From Aquamicrobium sp. (GTDB taxonomy: Bacteria; Pseudomonadota; Alphaproteobacteria; Rhizobiales; Rhizobiaceae), in the NCBI GenBank assembly GCA_019739225.1, contig JAHHDT010000005.1, forward strand, positions 806,001 through 870,000: a stretch of 64,000 nt of DNA. Direction: 5' to 3'. Below are positions 54,146-63,823 of this stretch, piece after piece. The stretch's first letter is position 1; every line of letters starts with the position of its first letter. The position numbers and the translations under genes are program-made. The notes under the pieces were generated by a model, which worked only from the letters and a program-made list of their open reading frames with translations, was not told the DNA's origin and did not search any database.

Positions 54146-54958
54146 CTATCGAACGGCCTGCGCCGCCAGCGTCGGCCAGGCTTTCAGAAATGCGTCGCGC
54201 GCCCGCAATCCGCCGGCTCGTTTCTGGCGTTTTTCGTCTTGATCGAGCCTGGCGAAAACCACGACCGCGTCGTCTCTGGTTGCCCATCCGACGAACCAGC
54301 CCCAACCGCGTGCGCGGTTGAGCGAGCCATCCGCATTGCGCGGATAGGCCGAGCCTGTCTTTCCGGAGACGGTCCACCCGCCCTCGGTTGTCGTGCTTTC
54401 CACAACCTCGATCGTGCGATCGATGGCGGCCGCGTTGACGGGCAGCTTGCGGTTGAGAAAGTTCTGGAGAAAACCGACCTGCTCGCGTGGCGAGATCTTC
54501 AGCGACGACCCTATCCAGGAACGTTCGAGCCCGTTGTTGCGGCCGGGGTCGCCGGTGAAATCGGCGTTGCCGTAACCCAGTTTGACCCCGTAATCGGTCA
54601 TCCGCTCGGCGCCGAGGCTTTTGGCGATCTGTTGCGAATACCAGACGACGGAATATTTCATCCAGCGGGTGGGGTCGGTTGGTTGTGTCCAGTTTTCGCC
54701 GCCCCAGGAAGGGTACCCTTCCTTGAACGGCAGGACCGGACTGCGACTGTCCTGGAGATAACCGGCATCGTATCCCATGAGAGCGAGCGCTACCTTGAAG
54801 GTCGAGGCCGGCGTCACACGCGTCTGGCAATCGCCATCCTCATGAAGCACAGCGCCACTCGTCGCGTCGGCGACGATCGTACAGATGTTGCGCGCCTCGG
54901 CAGGGCGCACAGCAAGCAGGGCGAGCAGGACCATCGCGGATGGAAACACGAATTTCAT
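54146..54958 (-). CDS. class D beta-lactamase (OXA type)
   Basis: This is a 270-residue protein with a signal peptide. All class D motifs are present: S52-T-F-K55, S103-V-V105, Y129-G-N131 and K200-T-G202. W147 (in 'SWIG') sits where OXA enzymes keep the Trp that protects the carbamylated lysine. It would hydrolyse penicillins and possibly oxacillin-type drugs. No mobile element or integron is adjacent, so it is an intrinsic chromosomal gene. The spectrum cannot be told. An upstream frame to 55120 is not needed; the start is ATG 54958. Confidence 0.93.
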   Translation of the reverse strand: MKFVFPSAMVLLALLAVRPAEARNICTIVADATSGAVLHEDGDCQTRVTPASTFKVALALMGYDAGYLQDSRSPVLPFKEGYPSWGGENWTQPTDPTRWMKYSVVWYSQQIAKSLGAERMTDYGVKLGYGNADFTGDPGRNNGLERSWIGSSLKISPREQVGFLQNFLNRKLPVNAAAIDRTIEVVESTTTEGGWTVSGKTGSAYPRNADGSLNRARGWGWFVGWATRDDAVVVFARLDQDEKRQKRAGGLRARDAFLKAWPTLAAQAVR

Positions 54959-55135
54959 GGCTTGTCCTTGGCTTTCGGGGAGCATTCGAGGGATTATGGA
55001 GACAAATATCGGCGGGTCATCGGCCTGACGCGTCTTTCGGATATGCCTGTGGCGATTGCGGGGCGAATTTGCCCTCGGACGCAATTCCGGCGCAAAAAAG
55101 CGCTTCAACCGAATGCCCATTCAAAGGAGGCAGAT

Positions 55136-55564
55136 ATGCGACACGGAACGATGCTGGCGGCTGCGGCCTTGACGGTGCTGTCCGTTGCCCCGTCCGCGGC
55201 CCAGGACGTGGAGCGCTATCGGCTCGAGCGCACCGACGACGGCTATGTCCGCCTCGACACGACAACGGGTCGCACGACGCTGTGCCAGGAACGCAGCGGC
55301 CAATTGATCTGCAAGATGGCGGTCGAGGAGCGCTCGGCTTTCGAAGGCCAGATCGATGACCTCGAGGCGCGGGTCGAGGCGCTGGAGGACAGGCTGGCGA
55401 CGCTGGAGGCCGGTGGCCGGCCCGAGGAACTGCCGAGCGAGGAAGAGTTCGAGCAGACGCTCGGCTACATGGAGCGGTTCTTCCGCCGGTTCATGGGCCT
55501 TGTCGATGAGTTCGAGCGCGAGGACAAGACGACCCAGCCCGAGCCTCCTGCCGACCGCACCTGA
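55136..55564 (+). CDS. secreted hypothetical protein with coiled coil
   Basis: This 142-residue protein has a signal peptide (cleavage near SAAQ at 22), a short domain with two Cys ('TTLCQERSGQLICKMAVEE') and a coiled coil ('IDDLEARVEALEDRLATLE'). It is periplasmic or outer-membrane associated. AAGGAGG at 55124-55130 fixes the start. I recognise no family; similar two-Cys signal-peptide proteins are common in rhizobia. Confidence 0.75.
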   Translation: MRHGTMLAAAALTVLSVAPSAAQDVERYRLERTDDGYVRLDTTTGRTTLCQERSGQLICKMAVEERSAFEGQIDDLEARVEALEDRLATLEAGGRPEELPSEEEFEQTLGYMERFFRRFMGLVDEFEREDKTTQPEPPADRT

Positions 55565-55582
55565 GCCCGATGTGCCAGCGAT

Positions 55583-55984
55583 TCAGCGCGAGACGGCAAG
55601 TTCGAGGCCGGGGGTCTCCAGGCCTGTTGCGATGAGCACCACCGAAATGAAGAACATGCAGCACGCGGCCGCGAGCGATCCCGCGGCAAAGCGGCCATAG
55701 GTTTCGCGGAGCACCCCGGCAAAGCGGCGCGTGGCCTCGGGGTCGCGGGGGCGCAGGCAATCCTCGAGATAGAGCCACACCTCGGTATGTTTCGGCTTTT
55801 GCCGGCCGGCATAATGCGCCTTCAGAATAAGTATCCCGGCCATGATGAGCGCAAGCAGCGCGCCCGCTCGGAATGCGGTCGGCGGACTGAAGGCGAATGA
55901 CAGCATGATGCAGGCAATGGCCAGCGTGCCGAAGCCGACCGCGCGCGCCACGCACACGAATGCGATCTGACGGATGGTCTCCAT
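55583..55984 (-). CDS. hypothetical membrane protein, 133 residues
   Basis: Three or four TM helices are visible: 'FGTLAIACIMLSFAF', 'AGALLALIMAGILIL' and 'FAAGSLAAACCMFFISVVLI'. A charged cytoplasmic loop in the middle has 'YAGRQKPKHTEVWLYLED'. I cannot name it. It is convergent to the secreted protein gene and divergent from the response regulator. Confidence 0.65.
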   Translation of the reverse strand: METIRQIAFVCVARAVGFGTLAIACIMLSFAFSPPTAFRAGALLALIMAGILILKAHYAGRQKPKHTEVWLYLEDCLRPRDPEATRRFAGVLRETYGRFAAGSLAAACCMFFISVVLIATGLETPGLELAVSR

Positions 55985-56208
55985 GTGCGGTCTCCGCCTT
56001 TAGACCAAAGTCGAATAATGAGCGCGACCTTCCGTTGGCGGCAAGTCACATTCAGGGGAGATGGGGCAGTTGCTGGCCAGTCGTCCGCCTCATCAATCGG
56101 CGCGGCTCGCGCGGCGCGTGCTTGCAATGCGTGGGAGGGGGGGCATAATCGACGTCGCGGCGTCGGCACCTGAGGGTACAATCGGGGCGGCGATTCGGGG
56201 AGGACAGT

Positions 56209-56868
56209 TTGCCACCGGGCTTTACATTCGTCGTTGCGGACGACCATCCGCTGTTTCGCGGTGCGCTCAAGCAGGCTCTTGCCGGGGTAGGCGAAGACAG
56301 CCGCGTGCTGGAGGCCGGCGACTTCGAAGGCGTGAAGTCCTTGATCGCCGGCACCGAGGATGCGGACCTTGTCCTGCTGGACCTGACGATGCCCGGCGCG
56401 AGCGGCCTTTCCGGGCTGGTTGCCCTACGTGGCATCGATGCCACCGTGCCCATCGTCATTGTTTCGGCCCATGATGATCCTGTCACCATCCGTCGTGCGC
56501 TGGAACTGGGCGCCTCGGGCTTCATCTCGAAATCGGCGAGCATGGACGAAATCCGGCGTGCGGTGCAGACCGTCATCGAGGGTGGGGTCGCGACGCCGGA
56601 AGGCATCGATCTCGGTGAGGAAGGCGATCCGGAAATATCGGACCTGATCGCACGTCTTCAGACTTTGACGCCCCAACAGACGCGTGTTCTGGGCATGCTC
56701 GCGGAAGGCCTGCTCAACAAGCAGATCGCCTACGAACTCAGCGTCTCGGAGGCGACGATCAAGGCCCATGTTTCGGCAATCCTCCTGAAGCTGGGCGTCG
56801 ACAGCCGCACTCAGGCAGTCATTCGTCTTTCCCGTATCGCCACCGATCCCATGCCCGGCGCAAACTAG
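56209..56868 (+). CDS. LuxR/NarL-family response regulator (CrbR/ErdR-like)
   Basis: This 219-residue regulator has a receiver domain with Asp58 ('LVLLDLTMPGASG') and a LuxR-type HTH at about 150-212 ('LTPQQTRVLGMLAEGLLNKQIAYELSVSEATIKAHVS', part). TTG 56209 follows GGGGAGGA at a proper distance. It is tail to tail, 6 bp, with a hybrid SSF-histidine kinase gene. That pairing matches CrbS-CrbR (MxtR-ErdR) of Vibrio and Pseudomonas, which control acetate use. Confidence 0.88.
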   Translation: MPPGFTFVVADDHPLFRGALKQALAGVGEDSRVLEAGDFEGVKSLIAGTEDADLVLLDLTMPGASGLSGLVALRGIDATVPIVIVSAHDDPVTIRRALELGASGFISKSASMDEIRRAVQTVIEGGVATPEGIDLGEEGDPEISDLIARLQTLTPQQTRVLGMLAEGLLNKQIAYELSVSEATIKAHVSAILLKLGVDSRTQAVIRLSRIATDPMPGAN

Positions 56869-56874
56869 CCCTGC

Positions 56875-59800
56875 TCACTCCGCCGCGGAGAGCATCTTTC
56901 GGCAGCGTGTCAGCACTGTTCTCAGGCTTGCCGGTTTCACCGGCTTGTTGATGACGGTGACGTTCATCCTTGCCGCTGCCTCACGCACTTCATGCGAGCG
57001 ATCGGCGGTGACGAGAACGGCGGGCGTCTCGGCCCCATACGCGTCGCGCAACTTGGAAATCACGTCGAGCCCGTTTTCACCGCCGTCGAGATGATAGTCG
57101 GCCAGAATGATGTCCGGTCGAGTCGTGGCCTCGGAAACGGCTATATCCGGTGACCCGGATGCGGTCTCGACGCGACACCCCCACCCCTCGAGCAGCAGTC
57201 GCATGCCGCTGAGGATCGGCGCCTCGTTGTCGATGCACAGCACGCTTACCCCATCGAGCATGATGTTGTGGCGCACCGACGCGCGCACTTCGCTGACCAG
57301 TTCGATGTGAGGGGCATCGACCTTGGGCAGGATGACGGAGAAACGCGTGCCCGCACCCTTGCGCGACTGTAGCTGGATTTCGAGGCGCAGCACGCGGGCT
57401 ATGCGATCGACGATGGAAAGGCCGAGGCCGAGGCCCTGAGCTTCCCTTGCGCCTTCCTCCAGCCGGGTGAATTCGCGGAAGACCGTATTGAGCTTGTCGT
57501 CGTCGATGCCGATGCCGGTATCCCAAACCTGAAGCTCCAGCAGTTCGCCGCGTCTGCGCACGCCGACCAGCACGCGTCCCTTGCGTGTGTATTTGATCGC
57601 GTTCGAGACGAGGTTCTGTACGAGCCGCCGGAACAGGTTGCGATCGGTGTGAATGGCAAGCGTCGACGGAACGATGGTGAGCTGCAGCCCCTTTGCGGCG
57701 GCCAGCGGCTGGAAATCGGTTTCGATCTGGCGGAGCAGGCCGTCGAGCTTGAACACGCTGTCCACCGGCTTCATGGCACCGGTATCGAGCCGCGAAATGT
57801 CGAGCACCGCGCCGAGAATGGACTCGACCGACTCCAGCGAGGATTCGATGTTGCCGACGGCGTCGCCCACCTTGCCATCGCCCACCGACTCCAACAGCGC
57901 CGCGCAGTAAAGCCGCGCGGCGTTGAGCGGCTGCAGGATGTCGTGGCCGGCGGCCGCCAGAAAGCGCGTCTTGCCGAGATTGGCTTCCTCGGCCAGCATT
58001 TGCGCCAGCGCGAGTTCCTCGTTCACCCGCGTCAGTTCCGCCGTCCGGTTGGCGACGCGCTGCTCCAGCGTTTCATTGACCCGCTTGAGCGCAAGGTCGG
58101 CCTGCACGCGGGCCGTGATGTCGGTATAGGTCGCGACGATGCCGCCGTCCGGCATCGGGTTAGTGCGCAGCTCGATGATGCGGCCCGAACGCTTGAGTTC
58201 GATCGACCATACCTCGCCGAACCACGTCATCCGGTTCAGCGTCTGGTATTCGGACCCCGCGGGGATGTCGCCGCGATCGGCCAGATAGCGCAGCACCTGA
58301 TGCAGCGAGACGCCGACTCGACCCATTTCGTCGGGCAGGTCGAACAGGGCGCGGAACTGCCGGTTCCAGCAGGTCAGGCCGAAATCGCGGTCGAAGACGG
58401 TGACGCCTTCCTCCATCTGGTCGAGCGCGGTCTGGAGCAGGTCGCGGTTCTGCTGCAGCGCTTCCGTGGCGTCGTCGAGCAGTCGCAGCGTGCCGCGCGA
58501 ATTGCTGTCATTGCGCTGGAACAGCAGCGACAGGATAAGCCGCGCTGATGACGAGCCGACCGCGCTGGTGAGAAGCTGCTCGGAGAACCGGATCACCGCC
58601 ATGCTGGCAAGCTCGTTGCCGTTGATCGCGCGGCCTTCCTTCGCCTCGAAGTTCTGGAAAGAACGCTCGGTGCGCTCGACACCGAGGTAGCGGGAGATCG
58701 TGTCCTTGAGGTCGTTGACGGTGACGGCGGTGCGGAAGCGGCGCAGGTTCGGCATCGGCCCAGCATCGCGCGGCACGAACAATGCGCCCTGGATGCGCTC
58801 CAGCGGTCTGGCCGCGCGCGAGAGCGAGCCGAGCACGAAGAAAAGCGTGTTGACCGACAGGCTCCAGATCACCCCGTGATTGAGCGGCTCGCCGACCGTT
58901 CCGAAGAGTGCCTGCGGCCGTAGGGCTTCCATGCCGAATAGACCGGTGCGAAGGATCTCGGTATCCGGCGGGGCGAGCGAGGGAAAAAGCAGCGTGTAGG
59001 CCCATACGGCGATGCCGCTGGACATGCCCATCACCGCTCCGCGCCCGTTTGCGCCGCGCCAGATGAGGCCACCGATGAAGGCTGGCGCGAACTGGGCGAT
59101 CGCCGCGAACGAGATCAGGCCGATCGAGGCGAGCCGGGTATTGGTCGTCGTCTCTCGGTAATAGAGGAACGCAGCGAACAGGATGACGAAGATGGCCGCG
59201 CGGCGGACGTTCAAGATGACCTGCGACCAGTCCTCACGATCCGGCTGTCGCGACTTGAGGAGGCGTCGCATCACGAGCGGGATCACCAGGTCGTTGGAGA
59301 TCATGATCGACAGGGCGACGCTGGCGACGATGACCATCGCTGTCGCCGCCGACAGCCCGCCAATGAAGGCGAACAGCGCCAGCGCGTTCTGGCCGTAGTG
59401 AAGTGGCAGCGAGACGACATAGAGGTCGGAATTGGCGTCGGCGGGCATGATCGCGAGACCGGCAAAGGCGATCGGGATGACGAACAGGTTGATCGCCACA
59501 AGGTAGAGCGGAAACATCCAGCTCGCCTTGCGCAGTTCCTCCTCGGAGCGGTTCTCCACGACGGTGACGTAGAACTGACGCGGCAGCATGATGATCGCCA
59601 GGCCCGAGAGGACAGTCATGACGATCCAGGTGGGCAGCGAGGTGCTGTAGCCGAACGCGCTCTGCACCTGAGCATTTGCGGCGACCGTCGCGATCAGCTC
59701 GGCGGGACTGCCGAGCAGGATGAAGGTGATGGCGATGCCGACGGCAAGAAAGGCCGCGAGCTTGACCAGCGATTCCACCGCCACAGCCAGGATCAGCCCG

Positions 59801-60369
59801 TCCTGATGCTCCGTGGCATCCGCATGCCGGGTGCCGAACAGGATGGCGAACATGGCAAGCAGCAGCGCGACCGCGAGCGATATGTCTCCGATGAAGAGGT
59901 CGACCGCCGGCGGTGCGCCGTTGTAGTGCTCGACCATCAGGCTGACCGAGCCTGAGATGGCCTTCAGTTGCAGGGCTATATACGGGACGGTACCGAACAT
60001 CGCGATGACGGTCGCGATGCCGGCGACGGTGAAGCTCTTGCCGTAGCGTGCGCCGAGGAAATCCGCGATCGACGTGATCTTCTCGGACTTCGCGAGCCGG
60101 ATGATCCGCGTCAGGAACGGATAGCCGAACAGGAAGACCAGTACGGGTCCGATATAGATGGTCAGGAACTCGAAACCGCGTTCGCTCGCCAGCCCGACGG
60201 AGCCGAAAAACGTCCATGATGTGCAGTAGATCGCCAGGCTGAAGGCGTAGATGTACGGTCTGGCGCGGCCTGGACCGTGGGTCGCGGCGCGCCGGTCGCC
60301 GATGCTCGCGATCGCGAACAGCAGCGTCACATAGGCGATTGCCACGATGACGATGACCCAGCCCTGCAC
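56875..60369 (-). CDS. SSF-domain hybrid sensor kinase (CrbS/MxtR-like)
   Basis: This is a 1164-residue protein. A sodium/solute symporter-like region of about 13 TM helices (1-520) is followed by a STAC-like linker (about 545-625), a PAS domain (about 640-755), HisKA with His809 in 'AAGHDILQPLNAARL', the ATPase domain ('NLVSNAIKYTRKGRV', 'DTGIGIDDDKLNTVF') and a receiver domain with Asp1091 ('IILADYHLD'). This order is that of CrbS/CbrA kinases. GTG 60369 has GGGAGG upstream; a TTG at 60420 would add 17 residues. It likely signals to the neighbouring LuxR-type regulator. Confidence 0.92.
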   Translation of the reverse strand: MQGWVIVIVAIAYVTLLFAIASIGDRRAATHGPGRARPYIYAFSLAIYCTSWTFFGSVGLASERGFEFLTIYIGPVLVFLFGYPFLTRIIRLAKSEKITSIADFLGARYGKSFTVAGIATVIAMFGTVPYIALQLKAISGSVSLMVEHYNGAPPAVDLFIGDISLAVALLLAMFAILFGTRHADATEHQDGLILAVAVESLVKLAAFLAVGIAITFILLGSPAELIATVAANAQVQSAFGYSTSLPTWIVMTVLSGLAIIMLPRQFYVTVVENRSEEELRKASWMFPLYLVAINLFVIPIAFAGLAIMPADANSDLYVVSLPLHYGQNALALFAFIGGLSAATAMVIVASVALSIMISNDLVIPLVMRRLLKSRQPDREDWSQVILNVRRAAIFVILFAAFLYYRETTTNTRLASIGLISFAAIAQFAPAFIGGLIWRGANGRGAVMGMSSGIAVWAYTLLFPSLAPPDTEILRTGLFGMEALRPQALFGTVGEPLNHGVIWSLSVNTLFFVLGSLSRAARPLERIQGALFVPRDAGPMPNLRRFRTAVTVNDLKDTISRYLGVERTERSFQNFEAKEGRAINGNELASMAVIRFSEQLLTSAVGSSSARLILSLLFQRNDSNSRGTLRLLDDATEALQQNRDLLQTALDQMEEGVTVFDRDFGLTCWNRQFRALFDLPDEMGRVGVSLHQVLRYLADRGDIPAGSEYQTLNRMTWFGEVWSIELKRSGRIIELRTNPMPDGGIVATYTDITARVQADLALKRVNETLEQRVANRTAELTRVNEELALAQMLAEEANLGKTRFLAAAGHDILQPLNAARLYCAALLESVGDGKVGDAVGNIESSLESVESILGAVLDISRLDTGAMKPVDSVFKLDGLLRQIETDFQPLAAAKGLQLTIVPSTLAIHTDRNLFRRLVQNLVSNAIKYTRKGRVLVGVRRRGELLELQVWDTGIGIDDDKLNTVFREFTRLEEGAREAQGLGLGLSIVDRIARVLRLEIQLQSRKGAGTRFSVILPKVDAPHIELVSEVRASVRHNIMLDGVSVLCIDNEAPILSGMRLLLEGWGCRVETASGSPDIAVSEATTRPDIILADYHLDGGENGLDVISKLRDAYGAETPAVLVTADRSHEVREAAARMNVTVINKPVKPASLRTVLTRCRKMLSAAE

Positions 60370-60487
60370 CTGCCGTTCAACCTCCCATGCAGCCGGTGAC
60401 GTGTATTCGCCATGAGGCAATCACAGCTCGGCAAGGCTGTCTATTGATCTTACGGCTGGGTGAGAAGCGGTCGATGGTTGCGGCGAT

Positions 60488-60520
60488 CGCGCTTTCGCGC
60501 TTATCGCGAGCGCGCTTTTT
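60488..60520 (+). terminator. terminator-like hairpin upstream of mscL
   Basis: CGCGCT (60488-60493) pairs with AGCGCG (60509-60514) around a 15-nt loop, followed by C and five T. It could end unwanted rightward transcripts or be leader structure of mscL. The stem is short. Confidence 0.35.
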
Positions 60521-60591
60521 GCTATGGTCAACGTGGCCGGCCTCAAGCAGGCCCTCGATTCGACCACGATTCCATTCTCCAGGAGGGACGG

Positions 60592-61014
60592 ATGATCAAG
60601 GAATTCCAGGAGTTTATCGCCAAGGGCAATGTCATGGACCTAGCCGTCGGCGTCATCATCGGCGGCGCGTTCGGCCTGATCGTGTCATCGCTGGTGGACG
60701 ACATCATCATGCCGATCGTTGGTGCGATATTCGGCGGGTTCGACTTCTCCAACTACTTCCTGCCCCTGTCTTCCGAGGTGACCGCATCGACGCTTGATGC
60801 GGCACGCGAACAGGGCGCTGTCTTCGCCTACGGCAATTTCATCACCGTGGTGATCAACTTCGTCATCCTCGCCTGGATCATCTTCCTGATGGTCAAGATG
60901 GTGAACAACATGCGCCGCCGGCTCGAAAGGGAGAAGGAGGCGGCACCTGCGGCTCCCCCGCCGCCGGACGTCCAGCTTCTGACTGAAATTCGCGATCTGC
61001 TTGCCAGGAAATAG
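60592..61014 (+). CDS. mscL: large-conductance mechanosensitive channel
   Basis: This 140-residue protein has '[25 protein letters not shown]', shown in part, as the N-terminal amphipathic helix and TM1, '[20 protein letters not shown]' as TM2 and a charged C-terminal helix. It relieves osmotic downshock by opening a large pore. ATG 60592 follows AGGAGGGA. Confidence 0.96.
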   Translation: MIKEFQEFIAKGNVMDLAVGVIIGGAFGLIVSSLVDDIIMPIVGAIFGGFDFSNYFLPLSSEVTASTLDAAREQGAVFAYGNFITVVINFVILAWIIFLMVKMVNNMRRRLEREKEAAPAAPPPPDVQLLTEIRDLLARK

Positions 61015-61040
61015 CCTGCAAGTAAGATCATCGGTATCGA

Positions 61041-61073
61041 GACCCCGGCTTTCCATGGCCGGGGTCTTCCTTT
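61041..61073 (+). terminator. intrinsic terminator of mscL
   Basis: GACCCCGGC (61041-61049) and GCCGGGGTC (61058-61066) make a 9-bp stem with an 8-nt loop, followed by a T-rich tail. It ends the mscL transcript before the aminotransferase. Confidence 0.85.
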
Positions 61074-61086
61074 GGCGAGACAGAGC

Positions 61087-62253
61087 GTGAACCAGTTTTC
61101 CCATCTTCGTGCCGAGGCGCAACGCGCGCCCGAAAGCGGCATCGTCGCAGTCATGAGTCATGGTCGGGGCAGGGAGGGGCTGATCCCGCTCTGGGCCGGC
61201 GAAGGCGACCTGCCCACACCTGCATTTATCTCGGATGCGGCAGCCTCCTCACTTGCCGCCGGCGAGACGTTCTATACCTGGCAGCGCGGTATCCCGGAAC
61301 TGCGCGCGGCACTGGCGCGCTATTACGCTCGCCACTTCGGCCGCACGTTCGCACCGGAGGAGTTCATCGCGACGAATGGCGGCATGCATGCGATTCAGCT
61401 CGCGCTCGACGCGGTCGCCGGCCATGGCGACGAGGTGATCTACCTTTCCCCGGCATGGCCGAACTTCGCCGCCGCGGCCGGAATTGCCGGCGCCACGCCG
61501 GTGCCGGTCGTCCTTGATGCATCAGGGAATGGCTGGACCTGCGACGTCGAAAAGATCGCAGCCGCGATTACACCGTCCACCAGGGCCATTTTCGTCAACA
61601 CGCCGTCTAATCCAACCGGCTGGACCGCCGATCGGGAAACACTCGCTTCAATTCTCGATCTGGCGCGTGAACGCGGTCTCTGGATCGTCGCCGACGAGAT
61701 CTATTCGCTGTTCTATTATGGCAGCACGCGCGCACCGTCCTTCATCGACGTGATGGAGCCGGACGACCGCATCATCTTCGTCAACAGCTTCTCCAAGAAC
61801 TGGGCGATGACGGGCTGGCGCGTCGGCTGGTTGAAGATACATCCCGAACTGCAGCAGGTCTTCGAGAACCTGATGCAGTATTCGATCTCGGGTGTGCCCG
61901 CCTTCCTGCAGAAAGGCGCGGTCGCGGCACTCGACGAGGGCGATGCCTTCATCGCGGAGCAGGTAGAACGGGCGCGGGCCGCGCGCGGCATCGTCTGCGA
62001 CAGGTTGCAGGCAACGGGTCGCGTGTCGTTGTCGCCGCCTGCCGGCGCGTTCTACGCCTTCTTCAAAATCGACGGCGTGGAAGACACTACGTCGGCCGCG
62101 TTCGACATCATCGACCGGGCTAATGTCGGGCTGGCGCCCGGCACGGCGTTTGGTGTGGGTGGCGAAAGCTACTTCCGCTTTTGTTTCCACCGCCGGCTCG
62201 ACGAGGTCGAGGAGGCGGTCGAAAGGCTCGCCCGCTGGATCGAAGCGCGCTGA
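61087..62253 (+). CDS. PLP-dependent aminotransferase, class I/II
   Basis: This 388-residue fold-type I enzyme has 'NGGMHAIQLALDAVAGHGDEV' (part) for the cofactor-phosphate loop, 'NTPSNPTGWTADRE' with the conserved Asn, 'IVADEIYSLFYYG' with Asp/Tyr for the PLP ring and 'FVNSFSKNWAMTGWRVGW' with the Schiff-base Lys. The substrate is not evident; it is AspC-like. GTG 61087 is preferred, since TTG 61072 lies in the terminator tail. Its end is convergent with hemA; a small CTGAAC/GTTCAG hairpin spans both stop codons. Confidence 0.88.
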   Translation: MNQFSHLRAEAQRAPESGIVAVMSHGRGREGLIPLWAGEGDLPTPAFISDAAASSLAAGETFYTWQRGIPELRAALARYYARHFGRTFAPEEFIATNGGMHAIQLALDAVAGHGDEVIYLSPAWPNFAAAAGIAGATPVPVVLDASGNGWTCDVEKIAAAITPSTRAIFVNTPSNPTGWTADRETLASILDLARERGLWIVADEIYSLFYYGSTRAPSFIDVMEPDDRIIFVNSFSKNWAMTGWRVGWLKIHPELQQVFENLMQYSISGVPAFLQKGAVAALDEGDAFIAEQVERARAARGIVCDRLQATGRVSLSPPAGAFYAFFKIDGVEDTTSAAFDIIDRANVGLAPGTAFGVGGESYFRFCFHRRLDEVEEAVERLARWIEAR

Positions 62254-62262
62254 ACGGCCGGT

Positions 62263-63543
62263 TCAGCCGCCGGACTTGGCAACCACCAGCGGTACGATGC
62301 GGTCGGAACGCACAGGTTCCTGCGGCTGCGTCTCGTCGCGGAACGGAATGCCGAGCGCGGTCCAGGTTTCGACCAGCGCATCCTTCAGCGTACCGATCAG
62401 CGCATCGTCGTGGCACGGCGTCGGTGTGATGCGCAGGCGCTCCGTGCCGCGCGGCACGGTCGGATAGTTGATCGGCTGGATGTAGATGCCATGCTTGGCG
62501 AGCAGGCGGTCGCTGGCCATCTTGCACAGCTCCGGATCGCCGACCAGTACGGGCACGATATGCGTCTCCGACGGCATTACCGGCAGGTTGGCGGACGACA
62601 GCACGTCCTTGGTGTGCCGGGCCTGTCGCTGCTGCGCGTCGCGCTCCGCCTGCGACGTCTTCAGGTGGCGGATCGAGGCGGTCGCCGCCGCCGCGATCGA
62701 AGGCGGCAGCGCGGTAGTGAAGATAAACCCTGGCGCATAGGAGCGGACGGCGTCGATCACCTCGCGGGTGCCGGTGATGTAGCCGCCGAGCGCGCCAAAA
62801 GCCTTGGCAAGCGTACCCTCGATCACGTCGATGCGGTGGGCCAGCCCGTCACGCTCGGTAATACCGCCGCCGCGGGCGCCGTACATGCCGACGGCATGCA
62901 CTTCGTCGATATAGGTCATGGCGTTGTATTTGTCGGCGAGATCGGCAATCGCCTCGATCGGGGCGATGTCACCGTCCATCGAATAGACGCTCTCGAAGAC
63001 AATCAGCTTGGCGCGCTCGCGACCGGCCTGCTGGAGCAGGCTTTCGAGATGCGCAAGATCGTTGTGGCGGAAAATCTTCTTCTCCGCGCCGGAGCGGCGC
63101 ACGCCTTCGATCATCGAGGCGTGGTTGAGCTCGTCTGAGAGGATCAGGCAGTTCGGCAGCAGTCTGCCGATCGTGGAGATTGAGGCCTCGTTGGAAATGA
63201 AGCCCGACGTAAAGACCAGCGCGGCGTCTTTGTCGTGAAGGTCGGCCAGTTCCAGTTCAAGCTCGACCAGCGGGTGGTTGGTGCCGGAAATGTTGCGCGT
63301 GCCGCCGGCGCCGGAACCCATCGACCCGGCTGCATCCTGGGAGGCTGCGATAACCTGCGGATGCTGTCCCATGCCGAGATAGTCATTGGAACACCACACG
63401 GTGATTTCGCGGGAATCGCCGTTGGCGCGCCAGATCGCCTTGGGGAACGAACCGACGATCCGCTCCAGATCAGCAAACACCCGATAGCGCCGCTCCGCAT
63501 GGAGCTGGTCGATCGCTTCTTCGAAAAACCGCTGGTAGTTCAT
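62263..63543 (-). CDS. hemA: 5-aminolevulinate synthase
   Basis: This 426-residue alpha-oxoamine synthase makes ALA from glycine and succinyl-CoA, the alphaproteobacterial route to heme. '[16 protein letters not shown]', '[21 protein letters not shown]' (part), '[15 protein letters not shown]' and the PLP Lys in '[15 protein letters not shown]' are all present. The length matches the family exactly. Confidence 0.96.
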   Translation of the reverse strand: MNYQRFFEEAIDQLHAERRYRVFADLERIVGSFPKAIWRANGDSREITVWCSNDYLGMGQHPQVIAASQDAAGSMGSGAGGTRNISGTNHPLVELELELADLHDKDAALVFTSGFISNEASISTIGRLLPNCLILSDELNHASMIEGVRRSGAEKKIFRHNDLAHLESLLQQAGRERAKLIVFESVYSMDGDIAPIEAIADLADKYNAMTYIDEVHAVGMYGARGGGITERDGLAHRIDVIEGTLAKAFGALGGYITGTREVIDAVRSYAPGFIFTTALPPSIAAAATASIRHLKTSQAERDAQQRQARHTKDVLSSANLPVMPSETHIVPVLVGDPELCKMASDRLLAKHGIYIQPINYPTVPRGTERLRITPTPCHDDALIGTLKDALVETWTALGIPFRDETQPQEPVRSDRIVPLVVAKSGG

Positions 63544-63823
63544 GTCGCCTTCCTGAAATTTCGGCCGGAAAATAGTCGCTGCGGCCAGATGCGTCTATGT
63601 GGTCTGGTCGGGCAAATTGCCACGCCGTGAAAGTGGCGTTTCAGATGGTTTTTGCTACGATTTCGGGCGTGGCGCGTTGATCTCGCGCAAGCATTCGCAA
63701 TTTATGTGGAACCATATCCGCCACGCCACGTTGGCGAACAGGCGGGTCACGGACGGGGGCCGGTTTCGGCTTGCCCGGTGAAACCGCTGTGTAGAAACGA
63801 CAAACGGAGGTTTTGCCCCAACC
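63544..63823. promoter_or_regulatory. divergent region between hemA and the amidotransferase gene
   Basis: There are 280 bp with no gene that I can support. GGCGTGGCG (about 63667) and CGCCACGCC (about 63720) are inverted copies that could be regulator sites or a stem. It must hold the hemA promoter and that of the amidotransferase gene. No Fnr or Irr box was recognised with confidence. Confidence 0.4.

Noticed and set aside
54239-55135. Long rightward frame overlapping the beta-lactamase gene
   Set aside because: Antisense shadow fused to the true start of the secreted protein at 55136, which has its own strong RBS.
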